From positions 1 through 64,000 of IMG/VR virus record IMGVR_UViG_3300032156_000001: a stretch of 64,000 bases of DNA; one strand, written 5' to 3'. The DNA is from a virus. This document shows, one piece after another, positions 26,089 to 35,224 of this stretch. Numbering within the stretch: the first letter of the stretch is position 1; each line of letters begins with the position of its first letter. The notes beneath the pieces are model-generated. The model was not told the origin of the DNA. It saw nothing but the letters and a program-made list of their open reading frames with translations, and did not search any database. Made by a program: the position numbers and the translations under genes.

Positions 26089-26649
26089 GTGGTCACCGTC
26101 ACGGCCGCGCGCGACATAAGGACGGACGCCGGCTTCACGATCGCGAGGGCCGGCGCGCGCGGGACCCTGCTGGAGGGCGCGGAGCCGACGCTGCCGTGCA
26201 ACTTCGGCAAGGTCCTGATCCGCTTCGACGGGCGTCAGCGCGGCTACTGGGTCGCGCCGGACGTCCTCAGGAACGGGCACGGCCTCGCCCAGTACGTCAG
26301 CCAGAAACCGAAGCCGCGCCGCGCGCCCGGACCGCCGCGGCGCGGCTTCGCCTATGAGTACGACTTCGGCGCCAACCTGCGCATCGTCCGCAAGGCCAGG
26401 GGCGTCACGCAGGCCGAGCTGGCGGCGCTGATGGAGAGGAACGGGCACGTGGCCGCGCAGAGCACCATCTGCTTCCGGGAGCGGGAGGCGGCCAGCCCGT
26501 GCAGCGAGTTCGTCAACGCGGCGGCGCGCGCGCTGGAGGTGCCGCCGTTCGTGCTGTTCCTGCCGTTCATGGACTGCGGGGTCTACCCGCAGATCAGGGA
26601 GTTCCTTTGCAGCACGTCCAGCGCGTGCTGCGCGGGAGCGGACGAATGA
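26089..26649 (+). CDS. XRE-type helix-turn-helix regulator
   Basis: 186 residues from GTG 26089, eight bases after GGCGGAGGG and downstream of its own promoter. The N-terminal ~80 residues are a beta-rich domain of unknown kind. The C-terminal part (ANLRIVRKARGVTQAELAAL onward, about 101-160) is a Cro/C1-type helix-turn-helix with the usual R-x-x-R-x-x-G-x-(T/S)-Q-x-E-L-A pattern. A phage transcriptional regulator is the natural reading; its targets could include the 18-bp palindromes, but nothing links them directly. Confidence 0.75.
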   Translation: MVTVTAARDIRTDAGFTIARAGARGTLLEGAEPTLPCNFGKVLIRFDGRQRGYWVAPDVLRNGHGLAQYVSQKPKPRRAPGPPRRGFAYEYDFGANLRIVRKARGVTQAELAALMERNGHVAAQSTICFREREAASPCSEFVNAAARALEVPPFVLFLPFMDCGVYPQIREFLCSTSSACCAGADE

Positions 26650-26659
26650 GGAGACCGTC

Positions 26660-27277
26660 ATGAAGGACTTGGCAGAGATCGTCTTCATCATGGACCGCTC
26701 GGGGTCGATGGAGACGATGAGGAACGAGGCCGTCACCGGGTTCAACGCCTTCGTGGAGGAGCAGAAGAAGGTCCCCGGCGAGGCGAACCTGACTCTCGTC
26801 CTGTTCAACCAGGCTTACGAGATCCCGTATTCGGGCAAGAAGCTCGCCGACGTGCCGCCCCTGACGGACAAGACGTACGTCCCCGCCGGCACGACGGCCC
26901 TGCTCGACGCCGTGGGCAGGACGATCGACGACTTGGGCAAGCGCCTGGACGGCGCGCCTGAATCGGATCGGCCGACCCAGGTCATCGTGGTCGTCCTGAC
27001 GGACGGGCTGGAGAACGCCAGCCACGACTACAGGAACGACAGGATCAAGGCGATGATCGAGCACCAGCAGTCGAAGTACAGCTGGAAGTTCCTCTTCCTC
27101 GGCGCCAACCAGGACGCGTTCGAGACGGCCAACGGCATGGGCATTCCCCGCGCGATGTCCGTGAACTATTCCCACACGCCGGACGGTTACGCGCAGGTCT
27201 ATGCGGCGACCGGCCAGTGCGTGAAAAAGCTCAGGACGACCGGGAAGGGGACTCTCTCGGATCCCGTGGGCAAGTGA
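26660..27277 (+). CDS. von Willebrand factor A domain protein
   Basis: 205 residues, nearly all one vWA domain. The metal-ion-dependent adhesion site is complete: D12-R-S14-G-S16, Thr in PAGTTALLDA (about 77-86), and Asp in VVLTDGLENAS (about 114). No signal peptide, so it acts inside the cell, probably as a metal-dependent protein-binding scaffold. It overlaps the next gene by four bases. Confidence 0.85.
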   Translation: MKDLAEIVFIMDRSGSMETMRNEAVTGFNAFVEEQKKVPGEANLTLVLFNQAYEIPYSGKKLADVPPLTDKTYVPAGTTALLDAVGRTIDDLGKRLDGAPESDRPTQVIVVVLTDGLENASHDYRNDRIKAMIEHQQSKYSWKFLFLGANQDAFETANGMGIPRAMSVNYSHTPDGYAQVYAATGQCVKKLRTTGKGTLSDPVGK

Positions 27278-28083
27278 GCGGCGTCTTCGCCCTGCTTCGC
27301 CAACGGTATCCCAAGAGCCGATATGCGCTCTTCGCCGAGGTCGGCAGCTCTACCGGCTACCACATTTCGCGGTACGCCGACTTCGTGGTGGCCGCGCTGT
27401 GGCCGTCCGACAACCACGAGTTGTACGGCATCGAGCTGAAGGAGCATCGGTCGGACTGGCTGCATGAGCTGAAGCAGCCTGAGAAGTCCAGCGCCATCTG
27501 CGAGTTCTGCGCGCGGTGGTATCTCCTGTCGTCCAAGGGCGTGGCGAAGAAGGAGGAGATACCGCCGACGTGGGGCTGGCTGGAGCTCAACGACGATTAC
27601 ACGGCCATCCGCTGCTGGCGCGAGGCCGACAAGCGCGAGGCGGTGCCGTTGACGCGCGGGTTCATCATGGCCCTGTTGCGCCGCGCGCAGGAGTATTCGC
27701 CGGCCAAGGAGGAGATCGAGAAGGCCGTCAATCTTCGGCTCAGGACGGAGATCGACTCGCACATAGTGATAGTGAACGAGCTGAACAAGCGCTGGGAGAA
27801 GAAGTTCAAGGATTCCGAGCGCGTGATCGACGAGTTCAACAAGAGAACCGGGATCGACATACGCTATGACTGCTGGGGCCCCGGCGACGTGACGGAGGCT
27901 GTTAAGTTCCTCAAGACTAACGGGTTGGAAGGCGTTCGCGCGGATGTCGAGCGGGCCGCGCACACGCACGAGGACTGCGCCAAGGCGCTTCGCGCCGTCA
28001 TCGAGCCGGCCAAGGATAGCCGGGGCGCGAAGGGACCGGCGGTTGCCGAGGAGGACGAAGGCGCAAAGGAAGGAGATGCCTGA
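27274..28083 (+). CDS. PD-(D/E)xK nuclease-like protein (MmcB-like)
   Basis: 269 residues from GTG 27274, overlapping the previous stop. The N-terminal ~100 residues have the restriction-endonuclease-like layout: FAEVGSS, RYADFVV with an Asp, and YGIELKEHRSDW, giving D...E-x-K, followed by CARWYLLS, a combination seen in MmcB-type proteins. The remainder is a helical charged region. Nuclease activity is a family inference. Confidence 0.6.
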   Translation: MSGVFALLRQRYPKSRYALFAEVGSSTGYHISRYADFVVAALWPSDNHELYGIELKEHRSDWLHELKQPEKSSAICEFCARWYLLSSKGVAKKEEIPPTWGWLELNDDYTAIRCWREADKREAVPLTRGFIMALLRRAQEYSPAKEEIEKAVNLRLRTEIDSHIVIVNELNKRWEKKFKDSERVIDEFNKRTGIDIRYDCWGPGDVTEAVKFLKTNGLEGVRADVERAAHTHEDCAKALRAVIEPAKDSRGAKGPAVAEEDEGAKEGDA

Positions 28084-28655
28084 TGGTGGTGCCGCGCGAT
28101 AAGGACATGCTGTACTACGAAGCAGGCTGCGGCTTCGCGGTCTACGTGAGGAAGCACGATCCGAAGAGCATCTTCCACGACAAGACGCGGCCGTACGGCG
28201 CGTGGTTTAGCGGCTGCGCCGTCGGCTATTCCAAGACGTTGAAGCAAGCCATCAACGTTGCTCATGCCTATCTTCTGGAGCGGATCGGGAAGGAGCGGTT
28301 GTCGGCCCTCGGCGCGCTCAAGCTGACCGACCGGTTTCTGGCGAAGCACACGCAGCCGGTTAAGATGACCCAGCCCAAGCCTGTCGACGTGCCGAAGGAA
28401 GAGGGAGTCGAACCGGTCGATCTGCTTCAGTGCCAAGTCCTGGTGCCTAACGGCTGCACATTCATGAGCTTCGGCGGTCGTCCGGGGTGCGCACGGTGCA
28501 CCAATGAGCCCATTGCGGTCCTGACGGAGAAGAAGCCCGGAAAAGGCGGCAAGCGGGGTTCCATGTCCGTGTGCGGCTCCTGCCTCATCGTGGCCTGCAA
28601 GCAGATGGACCTGCGCAAGTACGAAGTGAAGGCGATACAACATGAACAGCTGTGA
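28083..28655 (+). CDS. Hypothetical zinc-knuckle protein
   Basis: 190 residues; ATG overlaps the previous stop and follows GGAAGGAG. C-terminal part carries CARCTN and CGSCLIVACK, probably a zinc ribbon. First half has aromatic-rich strands (YYEAGCGFAVYV). No family recognised. Confidence 0.7.
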   Translation: MVVPRDKDMLYYEAGCGFAVYVRKHDPKSIFHDKTRPYGAWFSGCAVGYSKTLKQAINVAHAYLLERIGKERLSALGALKLTDRFLAKHTQPVKMTQPKPVDVPKEEGVEPVDLLQCQVLVPNGCTFMSFGGRPGCARCTNEPIAVLTEKKPGKGGKRGSMSVCGSCLIVACKQMDLRKYEVKAIQHEQL

Positions 28656-29139
28656 AGAGGGCCTGCTCGATGGTCTGAGCAGGCGCTTGGCCGAACAGGA
28701 GGTAGAGGCGGAGGGGGTTTTCGAGTCCAGGGCGGTCAGGAAGCTAGCTTCGCTCCTGGACGTGCCTCTACCCAATATGTCGGTCGCTCCGGCGATCAAC
28801 TGTAGTGATTTCCTGGACAAGTACCAGGATTTCCCTGTCAAACTGACATGCATGGCCAAAACGATACAGTTGGACCGTGTCATTCTGGCCATGGAGAAAA
28901 CCAAGGTCTGGGAACGACTTATGACCGAGATCGAGCAGCACGACGATTGCACGTCGCGCGGCGTCCTGTGCCGCGACCGGCATGGCAGAATTTTCGTGCT
29001 GCACGACGCCTGGAACGTGGACAGGGAGCCGGGGCTGATTCGCGTCGAACGGCCCGCCAACGTGGCTGGCAAGGGCCTGGTCTTCGAGACGGTAGAGACG
29101 TTCGCGGCGGATATCAGGCGGTACGGCTGGCATCCCTGA
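28642..29139 (+). CDS. Hypothetical protein
   Basis: 165 residues; starts inside the end of the preceding gene, without a clear ribosome binding site, which suggests coupled translation. Acidic N-terminal helix, then a mixed fold containing the strand GRIFVLHDAW. Third-position GC is lower here than in the replication block. Family unknown. Confidence 0.65.
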   Translation: MNSCEEGLLDGLSRRLAEQEVEAEGVFESRAVRKLASLLDVPLPNMSVAPAINCSDFLDKYQDFPVKLTCMAKTIQLDRVILAMEKTKVWERLMTEIEQHDDCTSRGVLCRDRHGRIFVLHDAWNVDREPGLIRVERPANVAGKGLVFETVETFAADIRRYGWHP

Positions 29140-29149
29140 CGGAGGGTTC

Positions 29150-29410
29150 ATGAGCAATCGTTTACGCGCTTCTGCTTCGCGGCGCCTGAAGCTCATAGCC
29201 GAAGTGAGCCAGGCGGTATTCGACGCAACGGAATCATTCCGTGTGCGGAACATCGGCTCCGATCTAGCCTACCTGCTGATGGCTGTGGCAAACAACGACA
29301 AACTTGACGTATGGCCGGATGTTCCGTCGCGGCTGATCGGGATCCTCAGGGAAGAGCTGCCGGCCGGTCATGCCATTTGGCGGCACATCAGGAAGCGTCA
29401 TGCACCGTAG
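29150..29410 (+). CDS. Hypothetical small protein
   Basis: 86 residues after GGAGGGTTC. Helical, basic at both ends. Overlaps the next gene by 11 bases. Family unknown. Confidence 0.65.
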   Translation: MSNRLRASASRRLKLIAEVSQAVFDATESFRVRNIGSDLAYLLMAVANNDKLDVWPDVPSRLIGILREELPAGHAIWRHIRKRHAP

Positions 29411-29801
29411 CGAGGAGTGCCCCGACAAGGAGAAGCTGAGGCAATTCGTGACGGAGATGAAGAAGGCGGGCGTGTCGGGGCGGGTCCAGGACCTGTTCCT
29501 CAGGCGTGCCGCGTATCCGCCGGATCTCCGCCTCGCGATCAACCTGAAGGTCATGCTGGGCCAGATGGTCGTCCGGGAGATCGACGACCTGCTCCACGAC
29601 GGCTTGCTGCCTGAGGAATACGCCGCCCTGGTGGAGATCCAGGCGAAGAGCCTGCCGAGGCCGATGCTGGAGGTGGGGCACGGCCTCCTGGACGTGCACA
29701 ACCGCGGCCTCCTGCTGCGGGCGGTGTCTAAACTGTTCCGCCGGGCCAAGCAGGCCAAGGACGCCAAACTGCCCGGCCTGAAGGGGATACTGGGGGATTG
29801 A
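29400..29801 (+). CDS. Hypothetical helical protein
   Basis: 133 residues; ATG 29400 lies inside the end of the preceding gene. Highly helical with Leu/Arg-rich stretches (LLRAVSKLFRRAKQAK) and no cysteine cluster beyond ECPDKEK. No family recognised. Confidence 0.65.
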   Translation: MHRSEECPDKEKLRQFVTEMKKAGVSGRVQDLFLRRAAYPPDLRLAINLKVMLGQMVVREIDDLLHDGLLPEEYAALVEIQAKSLPRPMLEVGHGLLDVHNRGLLLRAVSKLFRRAKQAKDAKLPGLKGILGD

Positions 29802-29803
29802 CG

Positions 29804-30163
29804 ATGGGATACGGCACGAAGGCGGAAGCGACAGTCGCGGCCAAGCGCCTGCAAAAGCGCATGTGCGGCAAGGGCTGGAAGTACCGGGTGTGGGAGAACC
29901 TCGGCTGGCACTATTCCGTGCACAACGGCGGGATGACGGTCCATCCGTCGTGCGTCAAAGGCGAGTTCTTCACGCTGCTGTCCAGCGGGGGCGATCTTGG
30001 TTCCGGCGAGTGCTACTGGACGCCTTCGGGCACGCGGTTCAAGGACCCGAACGCGGCGGTGCGGTTCCAGATCTTGAAGGCTCGCAAGTTCGTCGGTCGG
30101 GTGCAGGAGGCGGTCGAGTCGGTGGCGGTCGCCATCGGCATGAAGCGCCGCCCGTTGAAGTAG
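29804..30163 (+). CDS. Hypothetical basic protein
   Basis: 119 residues, ATG two bases after the preceding stop. Basic, with Trp/Tyr-rich middle (GWKYRVWENLGWHYSV) and a basic C-terminus (GMKRRPLK), compatible with nucleic-acid binding. Family unknown. Confidence 0.7.
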   Translation: MGYGTKAEATVAAKRLQKRMCGKGWKYRVWENLGWHYSVHNGGMTVHPSCVKGEFFTLLSSGGDLGSGECYWTPSGTRFKDPNAAVRFQILKARKFVGRVQEAVESVAVAIGMKRRPLK

Positions 30164-30179
30164 CCGGAAAGGAGAGGGA

Positions 30180-31472
30180 ATGATCGCGGACCATGTTTCG
30201 GCCGGCATCTACTATCCCGGCCGCCTGGCGGTGAAAGACATAGCGGCGGAGATCGAGCGCCAGCGCAAGGCGAAGATCGACGTGCTGGTGGACTCGCGCA
30301 AACTCGAGTTCGTCGCCGATTCCGGGCAGTTCCTGTTGCGCGTGCCGGTCAATGGTACGCCCATCCGCCTGCCGATGACCAGGATGGTGCACAACCAGAT
30401 GGCCGAATGGATCGGCATCCGGCAGGGCGACCGCCTGTACAAATGGCTCTTCAGCGGCGCGCAGCGCCCGAAGGCCGACAAGGAGGATTGGGACCCGCGC
30501 CCGCACTGGCAAACCGCGGCGAACCTGTACAACGACTTCCTCCACACGGAGAACAAGGTCCGCACGGTGCGGATCATGCAGGCGCCGCCGGCGGCCGACA
30601 TGATGACGAAGGAATGGGCGATCAAGCCGCCCGTGATGTTCGTCCGCGCGCTCCTGAGCGACAAGTACATGGACCTCTCGAACGCGGACATGATGTACGC
30701 CATCGCGGACGCCTGCCGAGAGATGAAGGCGCAACTGTGGCACGCCCGCCTCGGCGAGGACTCGTTCCACATCTACGCGGTCGCCCCGCACATCGAGGGG
30801 CAGATCCGCCTGGACAGGACGTTCGACCCCGGCGACGGCTGGCAGAGCCGCTGGTACGGGAAGGCCGGCGATACGGTCAACGCGGCCTTGGCCGGCAGCA
30901 ACAGCGAGACCGGCGGCGGCTGCTGCGAGATGAGCATGGCCATCCTGCGCCGCGTCTGCATGAACTACAGCGTCCACCACCAGCTGATCTCCAAGAGCCA
31001 CGTCGGCGCGAAGCTGCCCTTCGAGGGCGACGCGGCGGTGATCTCCGAGGAGACCGTCAAGCTGAGGAACGCGTACTTCTTCAGCCAGATCAAGGACCAC
31101 GTCCGCACGGTCTTCGACCCCGACAGGTTCCGCGCCTACATCGCCAAGCTCAACGAGGCGACGCAGGACGCCGTGAAGGAGCCGGAGCAGGTGTCCAGCG
31201 TGCTGCACTTCTGCTACGACATCAGCGAGGAGCGCGCGGCGGCGATCCGCGACCTCTTCGTGAGCGAGAAGGACATGTCCAGGTACGGGGTCATGAACGC
31301 GGTCACCAACTTCGCGCAGGGGGTCGCCTTGCCGGCGGACGTCGGCTTCGCCCTTGAGCGCATGTCCACCGACATCGCGGGGACCGAGTTCGCCGAACTG
31401 ACGCGCCGCGCCTCGGCGGTCAAGAGGGAGCGCGACAGGGCCGAGAAACGGGAGAAGGTTGCGGTCGCCTGA
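30180..31472 (+). CDS. DUF932-like phage protein
   Basis: 430 residues, ATG after AAAGGAGAGGG. The central segment (VRALLSDKYMDLSNADMMYAI onward) and the C-terminal helical part resemble DUF932 proteins, which are common in large phages and plasmids and have no assigned function that I know of. A Gly/Cys-rich turn (TGGGCCEMS) lies near 247. Charged C-terminal helix. Confidence 0.65.
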   Translation: MIADHVSAGIYYPGRLAVKDIAAEIERQRKAKIDVLVDSRKLEFVADSGQFLLRVPVNGTPIRLPMTRMVHNQMAEWIGIRQGDRLYKWLFSGAQRPKADKEDWDPRPHWQTAANLYNDFLHTENKVRTVRIMQAPPAADMMTKEWAIKPPVMFVRALLSDKYMDLSNADMMYAIADACREMKAQLWHARLGEDSFHIYAVAPHIEGQIRLDRTFDPGDGWQSRWYGKAGDTVNAALAGSNSETGGGCCEMSMAILRRVCMNYSVHHQLISKSHVGAKLPFEGDAAVISEETVKLRNAYFFSQIKDHVRTVFDPDRFRAYIAKLNEATQDAVKEPEQVSSVLHFCYDISEERAAAIRDLFVSEKDMSRYGVMNAVTNFAQGVALPADVGFALERMSTDIAGTEFAELTRRASAVKRERDRAEKREKVAVA

Positions 31473-31497
31473 CGGCCGCCCGGAGGGAAAGGACAAC

Positions 31498-32313
31498 ATG
31501 GCGAGGAAGAGGAAGGCGAAGGGCGAGAGGATGGCCGGGCCGACAAGCGAGCTGGCGCTCAGCGCCACCCCGGTCCCGATGGCGTCGGAGGCGCCGGCGC
31601 AGCCGCCGGTGCTGCTGACGGCGCAGCAGGAGAAGGAGGGCGGCCAGCGGTTCGCCGCCGAGGTGGACAGGATCGTGCAGCGGTATCAGAGCACGATCGC
31701 CACGATCCTGGCCACGCACTGGGAGACCGGCAAGTTTGTCGACTCGCTGGTGGTGCAGCCCGGCCACTGGGGCAACGTCACGGTGGAGAAACTGGCCGAG
31801 TCCCTCGCCGGCAGGCTCAAGGCGGGCGGCATCTCCCCCGCCAGCCTGTACGCGTACAGGCAGTTGTTCAATGTATTCCCGTCGCAGGAGGACGTGCGCA
31901 AGCTGGCGAACCTGAACATCCCGTGGTGGGTCGTCAACCGCATGCTGCCGTGGACCAAGGAGGCCCGCGATGAGTTCATCGCGGCGTATCCCAACCTGGA
32001 TACGAAGAAGGTCGCCGAATGGATCGACGACCGGAGCAAGGAGCTGCCCGAGAAGGCCGGCAAGAAGGCGAAGGTCAGCGACGGCCACAAGATCAGGGCC
32101 GCCCTGTCGGTGTACGACGCCATCGGCGGCATCTGCGCCGACCTCAACTCGCGGATGAACGAGCTGGGGAAGGCGGACAAGATCTGGCAGGAGGACGAGG
32201 ACAAGCCCCGCCAGGGCGAGTTCGCCAAGAAGCGCAAGGACATGATAAAGGCGCTCGAGAGCACTGGTGAGCACATCAAGATCGTCCTGGCGCGCCTTGA
32301 AGAGAAGAAGTAG
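31498..32313 (+). CDS. Hypothetical protein with DUF1016-N/YhcG-like domain
   Basis: 271 residues, ATG after GGAGGGAAAGG. Basic start, Ala/Pro linker, then ~45-165 with THWETGKFVD, HWGNVTVEKLAESL, ISPASLYAYRQLF, which resembles the helical N-terminal domain of YhcG-type proteins. The C-terminal ~100 residues are charged helices. No nuclease motif is visible. Terminator at 32356 follows, so it ends a transcription unit. Confidence 0.5.
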   Translation: MARKRKAKGERMAGPTSELALSATPVPMASEAPAQPPVLLTAQQEKEGGQRFAAEVDRIVQRYQSTIATILATHWETGKFVDSLVVQPGHWGNVTVEKLAESLAGRLKAGGISPASLYAYRQLFNVFPSQEDVRKLANLNIPWWVVNRMLPWTKEARDEFIAAYPNLDTKKVAEWIDDRSKELPEKAGKKAKVSDGHKIRAALSVYDAIGGICADLNSRMNELGKADKIWQEDEDKPRQGEFAKKRKDMIKALESTGEHIKIVLARLEEKK

Positions 32314-32355
32314 TTTTCGGCGCGTAACGCCGGTGCGCGCTGCGGTTTGGGTGCT

Positions 32356-32398
32356 GGCGGCGGAATGGTCATGAAACGTGACTGTTCCGCCGCCTTTT
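32356..32398 (+). terminator. Rho-independent terminator
   Basis: GGCGGCGGAA (32356-32365) pairs with TTCCGCCGCC (32385-32394), with an inner GTCA/TGAC pairing, followed by TTTT. It closes the transcription unit ending at 32313. Confidence 0.75.
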
Positions 32399-32434
32399 CG
32401 TCCGTGCACCGAACGATAACCGGCATACGAGCGA

Positions 32435-32440
32435 TATAGT
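32435..32440 (+). promoter_or_regulatory. Possible -10 element
   Basis: TATAGT, 35 bases before the gene at 32475 and after the terminator, where a new promoter is expected. No good -35 box is seen at 16-18 bases. Confidence 0.3.
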
Positions 32441-32474
32441 TTGTTGCAAGGCGCGCAGACTGGAGGACTTAGGA

Positions 32475-33470
32475 ATGGGACTTTGTCTCGTTTGCAAGGT
32501 CGGCATTGCCGATAGCGATGTCGAGTCGCAAGGCGTGGCTTATTGCGACATGCACAGCCTCCGCGTCGTGATGACGGCCCTGTTCCTTCGTGTTCTGTAC
32601 ACGATGCCGCGGGAGCCGGACGACTACTGCCTGGATACATGGTTCTCGGCGCTGGGGGCGTCCGAGGAGATGCCGAACACGATCCAGGAGTACAACAGTT
32701 TCTTGCTTCGGAAACTGCCGCTGGACGGAACGCCGGATTACGAGAGCTGGCCGGACACGTTCGCGATACCTTGGGTCCACCCTGCCCAAGTCTCGGCGGT
32801 GGCCGCCAGATACGGACTGGGCGCCTTCTGCAACCATTCCGACTGCGACGGCGTCCACAGCCCCGGCCAGGTCAGGGACATTGTCAGATTGTTCGAGTTC
32901 ATACGTCAACCCGCGGAAGAAATCAGCCGATCTATAAAGAGGGCGCGCTGCCTGCCGGAGCAGCGGAAGGAGAGATTCGAGGATCTTTTGGACCGGGTGA
33001 AGACGCTTGATTGGTTCTACGGCGAAGTGGAACGGGTCGGCGGATACGTCGTATTCGCGCGACGTGAGGAGGCCGCCGTGGTCGTGACGATGGTAGCCGC
33101 GCTGATACCGGAGGCGAACTTGTTCATCAGCGAGGGTTTCGTCTGCGACCTGCCGAAGGCCGCTTCCGACGGCAAGTGCCCGGAATGCGAGAAGCTCGCG
33201 GTCCGGGTGCGAATGCCCGTCGCGGGCTACGATCCCGGTCGGCGCGACTTCCTGGGCATGGAGGTGGTCCCGTTCAGGGTGGACGGCAGCGCCTACGTGC
33301 TGGTCGGCAAGCGCGTATGCTCGCTGGAGGGCGGCAAGGCGCTGGACCGCTGCCTGGATCTCAACCTTCGCGACAGGGCTATCGTCATCGAGGACACGCT
33401 GCAGCGGCACGACATCGCCCCGATCCACACCGGGCTGTACATGCTGGACACTGGGAAACTGGAGGGCTGA
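32475..33470 (+). CDS. Hypothetical zinc-binding protein
   Basis: 331 residues after GGAGG. N-terminal CLVCKVG...YCDMH, central CNHSDCDGVH, and CPECEKL near 235 suggest several metal sites. First gene after a terminator, and first of a run of Cys-rich genes (32475-35224). No family recognised. Confidence 0.7.
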   Translation: MGLCLVCKVGIADSDVESQGVAYCDMHSLRVVMTALFLRVLYTMPREPDDYCLDTWFSALGASEEMPNTIQEYNSFLLRKLPLDGTPDYESWPDTFAIPWVHPAQVSAVAARYGLGAFCNHSDCDGVHSPGQVRDIVRLFEFIRQPAEEISRSIKRARCLPEQRKERFEDLLDRVKTLDWFYGEVERVGGYVVFARREEAAVVVTMVAALIPEANLFISEGFVCDLPKAASDGKCPECEKLAVRVRMPVAGYDPGRRDFLGMEVVPFRVDGSAYVLVGKRVCSLEGGKALDRCLDLNLRDRAIVIEDTLQRHDIAPIHTGLYMLDTGKLEG

Positions 33471-34001
33471 ATGGCAAGAAACAGACCGTCTGGCGGGCGC
33501 GGACAGTGGGTCGAGGCGTGCCCCGCGTGCGGCGCCCCGACCCTTTACGTTTTCAGGGCCACGCTCGTCGCGACCGGCAAGACGATTTACCCGATGGCCA
33601 AGTTGTGCGCGCAGGGTTTCGGCTTCGAGCTGCCCATCGGACAGAAGGACGGTTCCACGGAAGACGAACGCGTGTTCTGTGCGGCATGCGAACAGCAGTT
33701 CACGCTCGATCAACTGACGACCGATTCCGAATCCGAATACATCTTTACGGTGCGTTCGGTAACCAACGAAAAGGATAAGCTGGACGGCTCGATAATCGTG
33801 GCGCCGGGGGCTGTGATGGTGAAACTCATCGGTTACGGTACTTGCGTCATGGAAGACGGCAGGGGTTTTCCCGTCTGCATCGAACTGTCTACCAAGGGTA
33901 GCCCGAAAGTGATGGTCTGGGCCGACATCAACAACGAAGATCCTACCCACATGATCGATCTGTGCGGCGCGTCGGAAAGTGCCAGGAAGATCGGATCGTG
34001 A
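33471..34001 (+). CDS. Hypothetical protein with two cysteine pairs
   Basis: 176 residues, ATG directly after the previous stop. CPACG near 18 and CAACE near 70 suggest a zinc ribbon; the C-terminal half looks beta-rich. Family unknown. Confidence 0.7.
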   Translation: MARNRPSGGRGQWVEACPACGAPTLYVFRATLVATGKTIYPMAKLCAQGFGFELPIGQKDGSTEDERVFCAACEQQFTLDQLTTDSESEYIFTVRSVTNEKDKLDGSIIVAPGAVMVKLIGYGTCVMEDGRGFPVCIELSTKGSPKVMVWADINNEDPTHMIDLCGASESARKIGS

Positions 34002-34249
34002 CCAGGCGGCGATTCGAGCGGAACCTCTGTCAGAGGATGAAGAACTTCGATAGAGCGGCGAAATCCGCCGCGATGGCGATGTTCGATTCCGGTGCCGTGG
34101 AAGGCGTGGAGCAGGCGCTTGGGCCGTCCCGGGCGCTGCTTATGATCCTGGTCCTGCATGCGGCGGTGGAAGAAACCAACGAGCTCACCAAGCTGTCGCA
34201 GGAACTGAGCCGCGAATTCATCGCCAGGCTGAGGGAAAAGAAACCGTGA
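33998..34249 (+). CDS. Hypothetical small helical protein
   Basis: 83 residues from GTG 33998, overlapping the previous stop. Basic N-terminus and a hydrophobic helix (ALLMILVLHAAV) that could be buried or membrane-associated. Overlaps the next start. Family unknown. Confidence 0.65.
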   Translation: MTRRRFERNLCQRMKNFDRAAKSAAMAMFDSGAVEGVEQALGPSRALLMILVLHAAVEETNELTKLSQELSREFIARLREKKP

Positions 34250-34758
34250 GCAGGTCGAAGGACGGCAGCATCCGGCTGCACAAGACCAAGGGCCTGAACC
34301 CGCGGTTGACCAGGTGCATGGACTGCGGCAAGGATGTCGGCGTGGCACTCCTGGGCGCGACGGACTACATGTACAAGTGCCGCTCGTGCGGCAAGACCAC
34401 CGTCGGCGTCTTCAAGCATACGAGCAAGTGCCCGCAGTGCGAGATGGCCGGCGGCTCGACGGAGGAAGTCCCGGAGTTCGCGCCGCTGCCCATGGAGCTG
34501 TGCGACGACTGCGTGAAGAAGCGCAAGGAGTTTCACGATACGCTGGTGGAGGCGGCCAAGACGGGCGGCGTGGCCGCGAAGTGCCTGAATTGCCGCGCCC
34601 AGATGGTCGTCGCGGGCAGTTCCGAGCTGGCGAAGGACACGCGCAAGCGCTCCAAGATCGCGGCGCCCGGCCTTGTCGGCGTGGAAGTGCCGGAGTGCCC
34701 TAATTGCCGGGCAAAGCCCGCGAACGAACTGGTGAAGGAGGAGAAGCATGGGAGTTAG
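34246..34758 (+). CDS. Multi-zinc-ribbon protein
   Basis: 170 residues from GTG 34246. Six CxxC pairs: CMDCG, CRSCG, CPQCE, CDDCV, CLNCR and CPNCR. That is enough for three zinc ribbons in tandem, with a lysine-rich background typical of nucleic-acid-binding ribbons. No longer family recognised. Confidence 0.75.
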   Translation: MSRSKDGSIRLHKTKGLNPRLTRCMDCGKDVGVALLGATDYMYKCRSCGKTTVGVFKHTSKCPQCEMAGGSTEEVPEFAPLPMELCDDCVKKRKEFHDTLVEAAKTGGVAAKCLNCRAQMVVAGSSELAKDTRKRSKIAAPGLVGVEVPECPNCRAKPANELVKEEKHGS

Positions 34759-35224
34759 CTACTACGCGTCTGCCGCTATAGGCATACGCGTCGACCCCGA
34801 GAAGCTGTTCGTGAAGAGGCGGGTGGCGGCCTGTTACGACAGGGATGGCGAGTTCCGTCACGCCTGCCCGTTCCGCAAGACGGACATGGCGAACGAGGTG
34901 TCCGCGGCGCAACTGCCCAAGTTCTGTCCCGAATGCGGCAAGGAACCGTCGGTGGTGAAGAAGCTGCCTATCGAGGGAATGCGGTACGACGACCATGAAA
35001 GCCTTTGGATCCTGGACAGCTTCAGGGTGCTGTCGACGAGCGTCGAAAGTCGGCCGTGCGTGGTGGTCGGCAAGTTTGTTCGGACCGGATGGGACAAGCC
35101 GATCGTGTTTTTCGCTGTTCCTGACATCGACGCCATTCGTGCGAAGCTTCTTGCGGCGCTGAAGCCGCGTGGCCTATGGGACGACAAGCAGTTCGGCGTG
35201 TATGCCGTACTCTATGTCTCCTGA
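34748..35224 (+). CDS. Hypothetical protein with zinc ribbon
   Basis: 158 residues, ATG after AAGGAGGAGAAGC. CPECGK near 60 plus upstream Cys residues may bind metal; the C-terminal half alternates strands and helices (RPCVVVGKFV; KPIVFFAVPDID). Family unknown. Overlaps the next small gene. Confidence 0.7.
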   Translation: MGVSYYASAAIGIRVDPEKLFVKRRVAACYDRDGEFRHACPFRKTDMANEVSAAQLPKFCPECGKEPSVVKKLPIEGMRYDDHESLWILDSFRVLSTSVESRPCVVVGKFVRTGWDKPIVFFAVPDIDAIRAKLLAALKPRGLWDDKQFGVYAVLYVS

